Below, in pieces: positions 38,387 through 50,159 of a stretch of DNA of 64,000 nucleotides. The position numbers and the translations under genes are program-made. Origin of the DNA: Streptomyces sp. NBC_00775. GTDB lineage: Bacteria > Actinomycetota > Actinomycetes > Streptomycetales > Streptomycetaceae. The DNA lies in contig NZ_CP108938.1 in assembly GCF_036347135.1 (NCBI RefSeq), positions 2,914,001-2,978,000 of the forward strand, written 5' to 3'. A model generated the notes under the pieces. That model ran no database searches, had not been told where the DNA came from, and saw nothing but the letters and a program-made list of their open reading frames with translations. Numbering within the stretch: position 1 is the first letter of the stretch; every line of letters starts with the position of its first letter.

Positions 38387-38778
38387 CACGACGCCCCCGA
38401 AGTGGAGTCGGCCGAGCCGCTGCTGCCGGAGGAGGTCAGTCCGTCGGACGACGCCTGGAGCCCCGAGGAGGAGTTCGACGAGGAAGAGCCCTCTGGGCTC
38501 CCCGAGCTCCCCGAGCTCCCCGAGCTCCCCGAGGAGGACGAAGACGACGACGAGTCCGTGTCGCCGCTCGAACCAGAGCCCGTACTCGTGCTCGAACTCG
38601 AAGTCGACGAACCCGTGCTGCCGGACGCCGTCGTGTCGGCGTCCGAGGCCGCCTGCATCGAACCCACCAGCGCGAACACCCCGGCCGCCGCCGCCAGTGT
38701 CACCGCCGCTGCCGCGGCCGCCGTACGCCGTGCTCCTCTGCGGACCGCCGCGGCGGCCCCCCGCTCGCTGCCTGTCAT
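38386..38778 (-). CDS. Ser-rich membrane-anchored protein with C-terminal flavinylation-type motif
   Basis: A 130-residue protein: a basic N-terminus, one TM segment at about residues 20-42 (AAAAAAVTLAAAAGVFALVG), then almost only Ser, Gly, Thr and Asp. The last seven residues are DSTSGAS, fitting the ApbE target consensus Dxx[ST]GA[ST]. Related operons in other bacteria carry an FMN-binding-domain protein in this position; here that domain is missing, so this may be a minimal flavin-carrying arm or a truncated remnant. First gene of the redox operon; its stop overlaps the apbE start. The ATG at 38778 is chosen because upstream codons are not membrane-like. Confidence 0.75.
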   Translation of the reverse strand: MTGSERGAAAAVRRGARRTAAAAAAVTLAAAAGVFALVGSMQAASDADTTASGSTGSSTSSSSTSTGSGSSGDTDSSSSSSSSGSSGSSGSSGSPEGSSSSNSSSGLQASSDGLTSSGSSGSADSTSGAS

Positions 38779-38930
38779 GGCTGCTCCCCTCCCGAGTGAC
38801 GCTCTGTCACGTCCTACGGTCGGGGAGCAGCCTGAGAGAAGTCTGTGAGGCACCCATACGCCTCGGAAGAAGTCTCTGAGAGACGTCTTTAATTGCAGAC
38901 TTCAAGCACTTCGGTTACCGGAACCTACGA

Positions 38931-40628
38931 CTACTGGGCCGTCAGGCGGGCGACCGCCTCGTCGACGGTCAGCTCCTCGCGCTCACCGGTGCGGCGGTCC
39001 TTGAGCTCCAGGACGCCCTCCACCGAACGGCGGCCGGCCACCAGGATCTGCGGTACGCCGATGAGCTCGGCGTCGGTGAACTTCACGCCCGGGGAGACGC
39101 CGGCACGGTCGTCGACCAGGACCCGGACGCCGGCCGCGGCCAGCTTGTCGGAGACGTCGAGGGCCAGTTCGGTCTGGAGGGCCTTGCCCGCGGCGACCAC
39201 GTGGACGTCGGCGGGGGCGACCTCCTTGGTCCAGACCAGGCCCTGCTCGTCGGCGTGTTGCTCGGCGAGGGCGGCGACGGCGCGGGAGACGCCGATGCCG
39301 TAGGAGCCCATGGTCACGCGGACCGGCTTGCCCTGCTGGCCGAGGACGTCGAGGTTCAGGGCGTCGGCGTACTTGCGGCCGAGCTGGAAGATGTGGCCGA
39401 TCTCGATGGCGCGGTCCAGCTTGAGGCCGGTGCCGCAGGAGGGGCAGGGGTCGCCTTCCTGGACGACCACGGCGTCGACGTACTCGTCGACCTCGAAGTC
39501 ACGGCCCGCGACGACGTTCTTCGCGTGCAGGCCCTCCTTGTTGGCGCCGGTGATCCAGGCGGTGCCGGGGGCGATGCGCGGGTCGGCGAGGTAGCGGACC
39601 TTCTCCAGCCCCTGGGGGCCGACGTAGCCGCGGACCAGGTCGTCGCGGCCCACGAAGTCCGTGGCGGTGACGAGTTCGACGGTGGCCGGGGCGAAGTGCG
39701 CCTCGACCTTGCCCATGTCGACCTCGCGGTCGCCGGGGACGCCGATCGCGACGATCTCGCCGTCCACCTTGATGAGGAGGTTCTTGAGGGTCTCGGAGGC
39801 CTGCACGCCCAGGTGCGCGGCGAGCGTCTCGATGGTGGGGGTGTCGGGGGTCGGGATCTCTTCGAGGGCGGGCACACCGGCCGCGTCCACGGGCTGCAGC
39901 GGATACGTGATCGCCTCGGTGTTGGCGGCGTAGTCGCAGTTCGGGCAGTCGGCGAAGGTGTCCTCGCCGGCCGCGGCCGGGGCGAGGAACTCCTCGGACT
40001 TGGAGCCGCCCATGGCGCCGGCCGTGGCGGCGCAGATGCGGTAGTCCAGGCCGAGGCGCGCGAAGATCTTCTGGTACGCCTCGCGGTGCAGGGCGTACGA
40101 CTTCGCCAGGCCCTCGTCCTCCAGGTCGAAGGAGTACGAGTCCTTCATCAGGAACTCGCGGCCGCGCAGGATGCCGGCGCGGGGGCGGGCCTCGTCGCGG
40201 TACTTGTTCTGGATCTGGTAGAGGATCACGGGCAGGTCCTTGTAGGACGTGCACTGGTCCTTGACCAGGAGGGTGAAGATCTCCTCGTGGGTCGGGCCGA
40301 GAAGGTAGTCGCCACCCTTGCGGTCGTTGAGGCGGAACAGCTCGGGGCCGTACTCCTCCCAGCGGCCGGTCGCCTCGTAGGGCTCCTTCGGCAGCAGCGC
40401 GGGGAGCGAGACCTCCTGGGCGCCCATGGCGTCCATCTCCTCGCGGACGATCCGCTCGACATTGGCCAGGACCTTCTTGCCGAGCGGCAGCCAGGACCAC
40501 ACGCCGGCGGCGGTGCGGCGCACATAGCCGGCGCGCACCAGCAGCTTGTGGCTGAGTACCTCGGCGTCCGCCGGGTCGTCGCGCAGTGTCTTGACCATCA
40601 ACCGGGACATGCGCTGGACCTGGGCCAT
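38931..40628 (-). CDS. proS: Prolyl-tRNA synthetase (bacterial type)
   Basis: A 565-residue class II aminoacyl-tRNA synthetase. Motif 2/3-like segments [19 protein letters not shown] and the C-terminal anticodon-binding domain are present. The long insertion between motifs 2 and 3 (about 230-390, including [17 protein letters not shown]) is the bacterial INS editing domain that hydrolyses Ala-tRNA(Pro). The ATG start has AGGAG upstream. It is monocistronic or co-transcribed with the acetyltransferases upstream. Confidence 0.96.
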   Translation of the reverse strand: MAQVQRMSRLMVKTLRDDPADAEVLSHKLLVRAGYVRRTAAGVWSWLPLGKKVLANVERIVREEMDAMGAQEVSLPALLPKEPYEATGRWEEYGPELFRLNDRKGGDYLLGPTHEEIFTLLVKDQCTSYKDLPVILYQIQNKYRDEARPRAGILRGREFLMKDSYSFDLEDEGLAKSYALHREAYQKIFARLGLDYRICAATAGAMGGSKSEEFLAPAAAGEDTFADCPNCDYAANTEAITYPLQPVDAAGVPALEEIPTPDTPTIETLAAHLGVQASETLKNLLIKVDGEIVAIGVPGDREVDMGKVEAHFAPATVELVTATDFVGRDDLVRGYVGPQGLEKVRYLADPRIAPGTAWITGANKEGLHAKNVVAGRDFEVDEYVDAVVVQEGDPCPSCGTGLKLDRAIEIGHIFQLGRKYADALNLDVLGQQGKPVRVTMGSYGIGVSRAVAALAEQHADEQGLVWTKEVAPADVHVVAAGKALQTELALDVSDKLAAAGVRVLVDDRAGVSPGVKFTDAELIGVPQILVAGRRSVEGVLELKDRRTGEREELTVDEAVARLTAQ

Positions 40629-40699
40629 GATTCTTTACTCCTGCTGCTGAAGGGTGATGGCAGGAGGTTAGCCGGGCGGTACGGGACGGTGGAAATCGG

Positions 40700-41269
40700 T
40701 TAACGGTGGCGCAGGGGCAAAGGGGCGCCCATCACGGCGTACGGCTTGGGGGCGCTGGGGAACAGGACCTGTCGGGCCAGGTCCTCGTAGCCGAGGGAGT
40801 GGTAGAGGCCGCGGGCCGGGCTGTCCGTGTCGATCGCGGAGAGGATCGAGCGGGGTTCGGCGGCGCCGTCCGTGATGCCGGTGATCAGGGAGCGGCCGAT
40901 GCCACGGTTCTGGTAGCGCGGGTGGACATGCAGTTCGGTGATCACGAAGGAGTTGTCGAGCCAGCCGTCGTGGCCCCGGCCGCGCAGATACGGCTCGACG
41001 ACGGTGGACCACCAGTGCGTACGGTCGTTGGGCATGCCGTAGACGAACCCGACGAGCCGTCCGTCGGCCGTCGTCGCGCCGAGCGAGCGGGCGCCCGGGT
41101 AGGTGAGGTGACGCAGCACGATCTGCCGGCGTACGGCGATCTCTTCCGCCCCCAGCCCGAAGGCGATGGCCTGCACGGCGAGCGCCTCGTCGACGCGGGC
41201 GGTGAGATCCAGGGGGCCGATGAACACGTCGCCGGGGTTGCGGTGGCCCTGACCGGGGAAGCGCGGCAT
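40700..41269 (-). CDS. GNAT-family N-acetyltransferase
   Basis: A 189-residue GNAT protein. The acetyl-CoA-binding motif is YQNRGIGRSLI after the beta strand NSFVITELHVHP; a C-terminal Tyr/Leu segment (SPARGLYHSLGYEDL) completes the fold. The substrate is unknown. It ends 71 bp upstream of the proS start on the same strand and may share its transcript. Confidence 0.88.
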   Translation of the reverse strand: MPRFPGQGHRNPGDVFIGPLDLTARVDEALAVQAIAFGLGAEEIAVRRQIVLRHLTYPGARSLGATTADGRLVGFVYGMPNDRTHWWSTVVEPYLRGRGHDGWLDNSFVITELHVHPRYQNRGIGRSLITGITDGAAEPRSILSAIDTDSPARGLYHSLGYEDLARQVLFPSAPKPYAVMGAPLPLRHR

Positions 41270-41388
41270 GCGGGGACTCTACAGGGAGGGTGGGGGTTGT
41301 CGTTCTGGTGCGGGTCCGTTGTGGCTGATCGCGCCCACGCGGCGGAGCCGCACAGGTCACAGCCTCGCGCCCATTACAGGGGCGCGGT

Positions 41389-42237
41389 TCAGAACAGGAC
41401 GCTCATGAAGGCGCCGATCTCCTGGAAGCCGACCCTGCGATACGTCGACCTGGCCGCCGTGTTGAAGTCGTTGACGTAGAGGCTGACGACCGGGGCCACG
41501 TCGGCGAGGGCGTAGCGCAGTACGGCGGCCATGCCGGGGGCGGCCAGGCCTTGTCCCCGGTATTCGGGCGCGACCCAGACGCCCTGGATCTGGCAGGCCC
41601 GGGTGGTCGCGGCGCCGATCTCCGCCTTGAAGGCGACCTTGCCGTTCTGGTCGAGGCGGGCGAACGAGCGTCCGGAGCCGACGAGTTCGGCCACGCGTGC
41701 CTGGTAGAGCAGCCCGCCGTCACCGGCGAGCGGCGAGACGCCGACCTCCTCGGTGAACATGGCCACGCAGGCCGGCATGATCGTCTCCATCTCGTCCTTG
41801 CGGATGCGGCGGACGTACGGATCCGGGGCGATGTCGGCGGGCAGCCGGTCGGTGATCATCAGTGGCTGGTGGCCGCGGACCTCGCGGGCGGGGCCCCAGC
41901 TCGGTTCGAGCAGCCGCCAGAGCTGGGCGGTGGGCTCGGCGGGGCCGACGATCGAGGAGCAGCGGCGGCCGGCCCTTCTGGCCCGGTCGGCGAAGCCGCG
42001 CACGGCCCGCGGGGTGGCGCAGATCGGCACCAGGTTGGCGCCGGCGTAGCACAGGGACTGGAGCATGCCGTCCTCGTACCAGCCCCACATCTCGCCGCCG
42101 AGCCGCCATGGGTCGAGGCCCGCGATCTGCACCCGGGACGCGACGAACGCGTTCGCGACCGGCTCGCGGTCGAGGACGGCGAGCGCGGCGTCCAGGTCAC
42201 TCGGTTCGAGGACCCTGGTGGTGGTCTGGGTCAACAC
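41389..42237 (-). CDS. GNAT acetyltransferase with DUF4081 N-terminal domain
   Basis: A 282-residue protein. The N-terminal DUF4081 domain (LDAALAVLDREPVANAFVAS... GGEMWGWYEDGML) is joined to a GNAT domain with YRGQGLAAPGMAAVLRYAL and a closing VSLYVNDFNTAARSTYRRVGF. The start is taken as GTG 42237 (VLTQTTTRVLEP) with GTGAGG upstream; MVRPPHV at 42255 is the alternative. The frame continues through the upstream palindromic repeat, which is non-coding. The substrate is unknown. Confidence 0.88.
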   Translation of the reverse strand: MLTQTTTRVLEPSDLDAALAVLDREPVANAFVASRVQIAGLDPWRLGGEMWGWYEDGMLQSLCYAGANLVPICATPRAVRGFADRARRAGRRCSSIVGPAEPTAQLWRLLEPSWGPAREVRGHQPLMITDRLPADIAPDPYVRRIRKDEMETIMPACVAMFTEEVGVSPLAGDGGLLYQARVAELVGSGRSFARLDQNGKVAFKAEIGAATTRACQIQGVWVAPEYRGQGLAAPGMAAVLRYALADVAPVVSLYVNDFNTAARSTYRRVGFQEIGAFMSVLF

Positions 42238-42562
42238 GTGCGGGGGCCTCACCATACGGTCTGCTGATCTCCGCACTGTACCTGGCGAGATTGAGCCGCG
42301 CCGCCCGTTGTCCGGGGCGGTATTCGCCCCCGCCGCCCCTACCCGTCCCCTCCCGTTCCTGGGGGCTGCGCCCCCAGACCCCCCTAAAAGATTGCGCAGT
42401 TCCCCGCGCCCCTGAAATACGGGGGGCGGACGGGGGATCGCGGGGCGCAGCCCCGCTTTTAGGGGCGCGGGGAACTGCGCGACCAGCCCCCACCGGCCCG
42501 CAGCCGACACACAACCCCACGGGCTCTGGGGCGGAGCCAGTCGCGGCGAGGGCGAAAAACTC
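42238..42562 (-). other. 325-bp intergenic gap between ispG and the DUF4081 acetyltransferase
   Basis: No gene. It is almost filled by repeat copy D (42323-42558), leaving about 85 bp before the acetyltransferase for a promoter. Confidence 0.6.
42323..42558. repeat. Intergenic palindromic repeat, copy D (expanded loop)
   Basis: Left module ATTCGCCCCCGCCGCCCC with CTGGGGGC/GCCCCCAG hairpin, then 19-bp arms at 42394-42412 and 42462-42480. Here the arms are separated by 49 bp instead of 5; the insert contains GCGGGGC/GCCCCGC, itself a small hairpin. A right module with GCTCTGGGGCGGAGCCAG and a GGCGAGGGCGAAAAA end follows. Confidence 0.88.
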
Positions 42563-43720
42563 TCAGCCGGCCACCGACACCGACGGCTCGCCGGAGGCCA
42601 CCCCCGCGGCTTCCATCTGCTCGGCGAGCTTCATCGCTTCCTCGATCAGCGTCTCGACGATCTTCGACTCGGGCACGGTCTTGATGACCTCGCCCTTGAC
42701 GAAGATCTGCCCCTTGCCGTTGCCGGAGGCGACGCCGAGGTCGGCCTCACGCGCCTCGCCGGGACCGTTCACCACACAGCCCATGACGGCGACACGGAGC
42801 GGGACCTCCATGCCGTCGAGCCCGGCGGTGACCTCTTCGGCCAGCTTGTACACATCGACCTGGGCACGGCCGCACGACGGGCAGGAGACGATCTCCAGAC
42901 GCCGCTGCTTGAGGTTCAGCGACTCCAGGATCTGCATGCCGACCTTGACCTCCTCGGCCGGAGGTGCCGACAGGGAGACGCGGATCGTGTCGCCGATGCC
43001 CTCGGAGAGCAGCGCGCCGAAGGCGACGGCCGACTTGATCGTGCCCTGGAAGGCGGGGCCCGCCTCCGTCACACCGAGGTGCAGCGGGTAGTCGCACGCG
43101 GCCGCCAGCTGACGGTACGCGTTGACCATGACCACCGGGTCGTTGTGCTTGACCGAGATCTTGATGTCCCGGAAGTCGTGCTCCTCGAAGAGGGAGGCTT
43201 CCCAGAGGGCGGACTCGACGAGCGCCTCGGGGGTCGCCTTGCCGTACTTCTGGAGCAGCCGCCGGTCGAGCGAGCCGGCGTTCACGCCGATCCGGATCGG
43301 GGTGCCGGTGTCCTTCGCGGCCCGCGCGATCTCCTTGACCTGGTCGTCGAACTGCTTGATGTTGCCGGGGTTGACCCGGACGGCGGCACAGCCGGCCTTG
43401 ATCGCCGCGAAGACGTACTTCGGCTGGAAGTGGATGTCCGCGATGACGGGGATCTGGGACTTGCGGGCGATCGTCTCGAGCGCGTCCGCGTCGTCCTGCG
43501 TGGGGCACGCCACCCGCACGATCTGGCAGCCGGACGCGGTCAGCTCGGCGATCTGCTGGAGCGTGGCGCCGATGTCCGACGTACGCGTCGTCGTCATCGA
43601 CTGCACCGACACCGGTGCGTCTCCACCCACGGCCACGGTTCCGACCTGGATCTGCCGGCTCTTCCGGCGCTCGGCCAGCTTGGTCGGAACGGACGGCATG
43701 CCGAGAGAAATCGCAGTCAT
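42563..43720 (-). CDS. ispG: Flavodoxin/ferredoxin-dependent HMBPP synthase IspG
   Basis: A 385-residue [4Fe-4S] enzyme making 4-hydroxy-3-methylbut-2-enyl diphosphate in the MEP pathway. A TIM barrel ([32 protein letters not shown]) is followed by the cluster domain with SCPSCGR and [10 protein letters not shown]. The ATG at 43720 gives the usual start [19 protein letters not shown]; upstream residues in the open frame are not conserved. It is transcribed after rseP and dxr in the same direction. Confidence 0.96.
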   Translation of the reverse strand: MTAISLGMPSVPTKLAERRKSRQIQVGTVAVGGDAPVSVQSMTTTRTSDIGATLQQIAELTASGCQIVRVACPTQDDADALETIARKSQIPVIADIHFQPKYVFAAIKAGCAAVRVNPGNIKQFDDQVKEIARAAKDTGTPIRIGVNAGSLDRRLLQKYGKATPEALVESALWEASLFEEHDFRDIKISVKHNDPVVMVNAYRQLAAACDYPLHLGVTEAGPAFQGTIKSAVAFGALLSEGIGDTIRVSLSAPPAEEVKVGMQILESLNLKQRRLEIVSCPSCGRAQVDVYKLAEEVTAGLDGMEVPLRVAVMGCVVNGPGEAREADLGVASGNGKGQIFVKGEVIKTVPESKIVETLIEEAMKLAEQMEAAGVASGEPSVSVAG

Positions 43721-43836
43721 CTGCTGTGCAACCCCAAGTTGTGGATCAAGGTCCCGGAATCGTGGGCTCCAGGCTTCGAGATTACGGCACGGGCGAACGC
43801 CCGAGCACATCACGCCTCTAAACCCACCCAATGGAT

Positions 43837-43867
43837 GGCGGCCGGACACCCAGGGTGCCCGGCCGCC
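43837..43867 (-). terminator. Hairpin after rseP
   Basis: GGCGGCCGGACAC pairs with GTGCCCGGCCGCC (one mismatch) across loop CCCAGGG, starting 16 nt beyond the rseP stop codon on the minus strand. Probably the end of the dxr-rseP transcript before ispG. Confidence 0.65.
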
Positions 43868-43882
43868 GCGAACAGTGCCTTG

Positions 43883-45187
43883 CTAGGAGATTTTCACCGG
43901 GTTAACCACGTCCGCGATGAGCACCAGAACCGTGAAGCAGACGAAGATTCCGGCCACCACGTACGCGACGGGCATCAGCTTCGCCACGTCGAAGGGGCCC
44001 GGGTCCGGCCGCTTCAGGACCTTCGCCATGTTGCGCCGCAGCGACTCCCACAGAGCGCCCGCGATGTGCCCGCCGTCGAGCGGGAGCAGCGGGAGCATGT
44101 TGAAGAGGAAGAGGGACAGGTTGAAGCCGGCCACCAGGAGCAGCATCATCGCGACCTGCTGGGAAGCGGGGATGTCCAGCGTGAAGACGTCACCGCCTAT
44201 GCGGGCCGCGCCGACCACGCCCATCGGGGAGTCGGCCTTGCGCGGGGCGTCCCCGAAGGTCGCGTTCCACAGGTCGGGGACCTTGCCGGGCAGCGCGACC
44301 AACGACTCGACGCCGTTCTGCATCATGTCGCCCATGCGGTTCACGGACTGCGAGAAGGACTGCTCGACGATGCCGGTGGCGGGCGTGAAGCCGAACCAGC
44401 CGGCGAAGACGTAGTCACCTTCGACATAGCCGCCGTTGCCGTCGGTCTTGCTGACCTGGTTCTTGACCAGGTGGGCGGTCAGGTCGACCTGCTCGCCCTT
44501 GCGCATCACGGTGACGGTGACGGCCTTGCCGGGGTTGGCGCGGATGTCGGACTGGAGGGTCGACCAGTCGGTGACCTTCTCGCCGTTGAACGCGATGATC
44601 TTGTCGCCGTTCTTGAGGCCGGCGGCCTCGGCGGGTGCGACCGGGTCGCTCTTCTTGCACTTGTCGCGGTTCTCGCTGGCCTGGATGACGCAGGGCGACA
44701 CCGCGCCGACCGTGGTGGTCTGCGTCTGGACGCCGAACGTCATCATCACGCCGAGGAAGATCGCGACGGCCAGGATGAGGTTCATGAAGGGGCCCGCGAA
44801 CATCACGATCACGCGCTTCCACGGCTTGCGCGTGTAGAAGAGGCGGGACTCGTCGCCGGGCTTGAGCTCCTCGAACGCGGCCGATCTGGCGTCCTCGATC
44901 ATGCCCCGGAAGGGGGAGGTCGAGCGGGCCTCGATACGGCCGTCCGGACCGGGCGGGAACATTCCGATCATGCGGATGTAGCCGCCGAGCGGGACCGCCT
45001 TCACCCCGTACTCGGTCTCACCCTTCTTGCGTGACCAGATGGTCGGGCCGAAGCCGACCATGTACTGCGGCACACGGATGCCGAAGAGCTTGGCCGTCGA
45101 CAGATGTCCCAGCTCGTGCCACGCGATCGACACGAGCAGGCCGATCACGAAGACGACTATGCCGAGGATCATCATCAGGGTCGTCAT
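43883..45187 (-). CDS. rseP: Site-2 intramembrane metalloprotease RseP/RasP type
   Basis: A 434-residue M50 protease that cleaves anti-sigma factors and signal-peptide remnants within the membrane. The zinc motif HELGH is at residues 24-28 inside the first TM helix. A PDZ domain ([20 protein letters not shown]) lies in mid-protein, and the third zinc ligand motif [16 protein letters not shown] is near the C-terminus. The ATG overlaps the dxr stop (ATGA). Confidence 0.95.
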   Translation of the reverse strand: MTTLMMILGIVVFVIGLLVSIAWHELGHLSTAKLFGIRVPQYMVGFGPTIWSRKKGETEYGVKAVPLGGYIRMIGMFPPGPDGRIEARSTSPFRGMIEDARSAAFEELKPGDESRLFYTRKPWKRVIVMFAGPFMNLILAVAIFLGVMMTFGVQTQTTTVGAVSPCVIQASENRDKCKKSDPVAPAEAAGLKNGDKIIAFNGEKVTDWSTLQSDIRANPGKAVTVTVMRKGEQVDLTAHLVKNQVSKTDGNGGYVEGDYVFAGWFGFTPATGIVEQSFSQSVNRMGDMMQNGVESLVALPGKVPDLWNATFGDAPRKADSPMGVVGAARIGGDVFTLDIPASQQVAMMLLLVAGFNLSLFLFNMLPLLPLDGGHIAGALWESLRRNMAKVLKRPDPGPFDVAKLMPVAYVVAGIFVCFTVLVLIADVVNPVKIS

Positions 45188-46440
45188 GCACGAGCCTCCG
45201 CGGTTGTCGTCCGTACCGTCAGTTCACGGGCCCGGGCGCGCGCCCAGGTCTCCGCTTCGAGGACGTTCGCGACGGTCAGGGAAGTTCCCGTATCCGGTGT
45301 GCCGTGTTCCTCGACCACCCGTGTGACGGTCTCCATGATCCCGTTGAACGGCAGTGTGCCGTTCAGGAACGCGTCCACGCACTCCTCGTTTGCGGCATTG
45401 AACACCGCCGGGGCCGTACCCGCGAGCTGCCCGACATGCCGGGCGAGCCCGACCGACGGGAACGCGTCGTTGTCGAGCGGGAAGAACTCCCAGCTCGACG
45501 CCGTGGTCCAGTCGAACGCGGGGGCCGCGTCCGGGACGCGCTCGGGCCAGCCGAGCCCGATGGCGATCGGCCCGCCCATGTCGGGGGGCGTCGCCTGGGC
45601 GATCGTCGATCCGTCCGTGAATTCCACCATCGAGTGGACATACGACTGGGGATGCACGACCACCTCAATGCGGTCGAAGGGAATGTCGTAGAGGAGGTGC
45701 GCCTCGATGACTTCCAGTCCCTTGTTGACCAGGGTCGCGGAGTTGATCGTGATGACCGGGCCCATGGCCCAGGTGGGGTGCGCGAGGGCGTCGGTGGGGG
45801 TGACGTCCGCCAGCTCCGCCTTCGTACGACCGCGGAAGGGGCCGCCGGAGGCGGTCACGACCAGCTTGCGCACATCGGCGCGGGTGCCGGAGGCCAGCGC
45901 CTGGAACAGGGCGGCGTGCTCGGAGTCCACGGGGATGATCTGGCCGGGCTTGGCCAGCGCCTTCACCAGCGGGCCGCCGACGATGAGCGACTCCTTGTTG
46001 GCGAGCGCGAGGGTGCGGCCCGCCTCCAGGGCGGCGAGGGTCGGGGCGAGACCGATCGAGCCGGTGATGCCGTTGAGCACGGTGTGGCAGTCGGAGGCGG
46101 CGAGCTGGGTGGCGGCGTCCGCTCCGGCCAGTATCTCGGGAAGCGTCTCGCCGGGAGCGTACTGCGCCGCGAGGGCCTCGCGCAGCGCCGGTACGACGTC
46201 CTCGCGGGCGACGGCGACGGTCCGCACGCGCAGCCGGTGGGCCTGCTCGGCGAGGAGTCCGACCCTGCCGCCGGCGGCGGAGAGCGCGGTGACCCGGAAC
46301 CGGTCGGGGTTGCGCAGCACGAGGTCGATGGCCTGGGTGCCGATCGAGCCGGTGGAGCCGAGGATCACGACATCCCGGACTCCGTCCACGGGGTCGAAGA
46401 CAAGATGCGGATCAGCGAGGGGGGCTGGACTGTCGCTCAT
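45184..46440 (-). CDS. dxr: 1-deoxy-D-xylulose 5-phosphate reductoisomerase
   Basis: A 418-residue NADPH- and metal-dependent enzyme, the first committed step of the MEP isoprenoid pathway. The NADPH fold starts [14 protein letters not shown] near residue 28. The active site holds [13 protein letters not shown] and [13 protein letters not shown], and a flexible loop lies in HPTWAMGP. The ATG at 46440 has GGAGGG directly upstream. The longer open frame upstream is not conserved. It is coupled to rseP. Confidence 0.96.
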   Translation of the reverse strand: MSDSPAPLADPHLVFDPVDGVRDVVILGSTGSIGTQAIDLVLRNPDRFRVTALSAAGGRVGLLAEQAHRLRVRTVAVAREDVVPALREALAAQYAPGETLPEILAGADAATQLAASDCHTVLNGITGSIGLAPTLAALEAGRTLALANKESLIVGGPLVKALAKPGQIIPVDSEHAALFQALASGTRADVRKLVVTASGGPFRGRTKAELADVTPTDALAHPTWAMGPVITINSATLVNKGLEVIEAHLLYDIPFDRIEVVVHPQSYVHSMVEFTDGSTIAQATPPDMGGPIAIGLGWPERVPDAAPAFDWTTASSWEFFPLDNDAFPSVGLARHVGQLAGTAPAVFNAANEECVDAFLNGTLPFNGIMETVTRVVEEHGTPDTGTSLTVANVLEAETWARARARELTVRTTTAEARA

Positions 46441-46628
46441 CCCTCCATTGTGGCCGCAACGCGTCCCCGGCAGGACAGCGCGCCCCCACTTCCTGCCGCA
46501 ATACCACTTCGGCATCCTCGGTGGGCCAGAACCCCCCTTCGTGAACCTTCCGTGAAGATCACGTGATAGCACTTCACCACTGGCCGGTGGACGACCGGCC
46601 GGGGAACGACACCCTGGGGGGTTTCTTC

Positions 46629-47074
46629 ATGCGGATACGCGCTGCCCTGCCCGCGCTCGCGGGCGCCGTGGTTCTCACGGGCACGTTTCTCAGCACTCCG
46701 GCTCAGGCCGCCGGCGGTGTGACGATCTACCATGTCTGGTTCGACAGCCCGGGCTCGGACAACCGCTCCAACACGAGCCTGAACGGCGAGTGGGTGCAGA
46801 TCAAGAACACCAGTTCGTCGGCGATCTCGGTCAAGGGCTGGATCCTGAAGGACGCCTCGAACCACAAGTACACCTTCCCCAATGTGAAGATCGGGGCGGG
46901 CAAGACGATGAAGGTGCACACCGGCAAGGGCACCGACACCACGTCGAACAAGTACCAGGACCGCGGCGCCTACGTCTGGAACAACACCAGCGACACCGCC
47001 ACCCTCACCAAGTCGAGCGGCTCCAAGGTCGACTCGTGCTCGTGGACGACGCACGATCCCAGCGACAAGTACTG

Positions 47075-47078
<4 letters not shown>
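46629..47078 (+). CDS. Secreted lamin-tail-domain protein
   Basis: A 149-residue secreted protein. A signal peptide [20 protein letters not shown], ending TPAQA/A, is followed by a lamin-tail (LTD, immunoglobulin-like) domain: [35 protein letters not shown] and [16 protein letters not shown]. Bacterial LTDs occur in exported nucleases and surface proteins; here the domain stands alone. The ATG at 46629 is preferred over one 66 nt upstream because it starts the signal peptide. It is divergent from dxr. Its TAA shares bases with the convergent secA TAG in the four-base string CTAA. Confidence 0.88.
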
Positions 47079-49831
<2,753 letters not shown>

Positions 49832-50159
49832 GGGAATTCCCCCAGAACCGATATCCATCGATTGGCCCGCTGGAGAATCCGGACGCTCTGTTGATCCGCC
49901 GGATCCGTGCGGCGTCGAAGGAGGCCACGGGCGGCCTGGGCACCTCGTCGACAAGGGACAACGCGCAGTCGTTCAGCTGCCGCCACGCCTCCCCGCGGGC
50001 GCGCGTCAACTGTACGGAAATACCGTGACTGTTTTCTTCCCCGACTCCTTGGCGCATCCGCTGTCCCCGTTCGCCATTCCGTTCATTGTTGACGCACAAC
50101 TTCCGTGCGGCAAGCGGCAGAATGGCGAACGGGACTGCGGTGAATTCCTGGGGAAAGGG
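49832..50159. promoter_or_regulatory. Region between acyl-CoA dehydrogenase and secA
   Basis: 328 bp. It holds the secA leader and probable promoter (an AT-rich segment near 50009-50040). Also present is an inverted repeat of 13 bp, CCGTTCGCCATTC at 50067-50079 and its exact inverse at 50120-50132, 40 bp apart. A 92-codon open frame here begins with TTG, has no ribosome-binding site and no family match, and is not counted as a gene. Confidence 0.4.

Noticed and set aside
42256..42510. N-terminal extension of the DUF4081 acetyltransferase
   Set aside because: It is translated intergenic repeat (copy D); the GTG at 42237 with a ribosome-binding site starts at the conserved domain.
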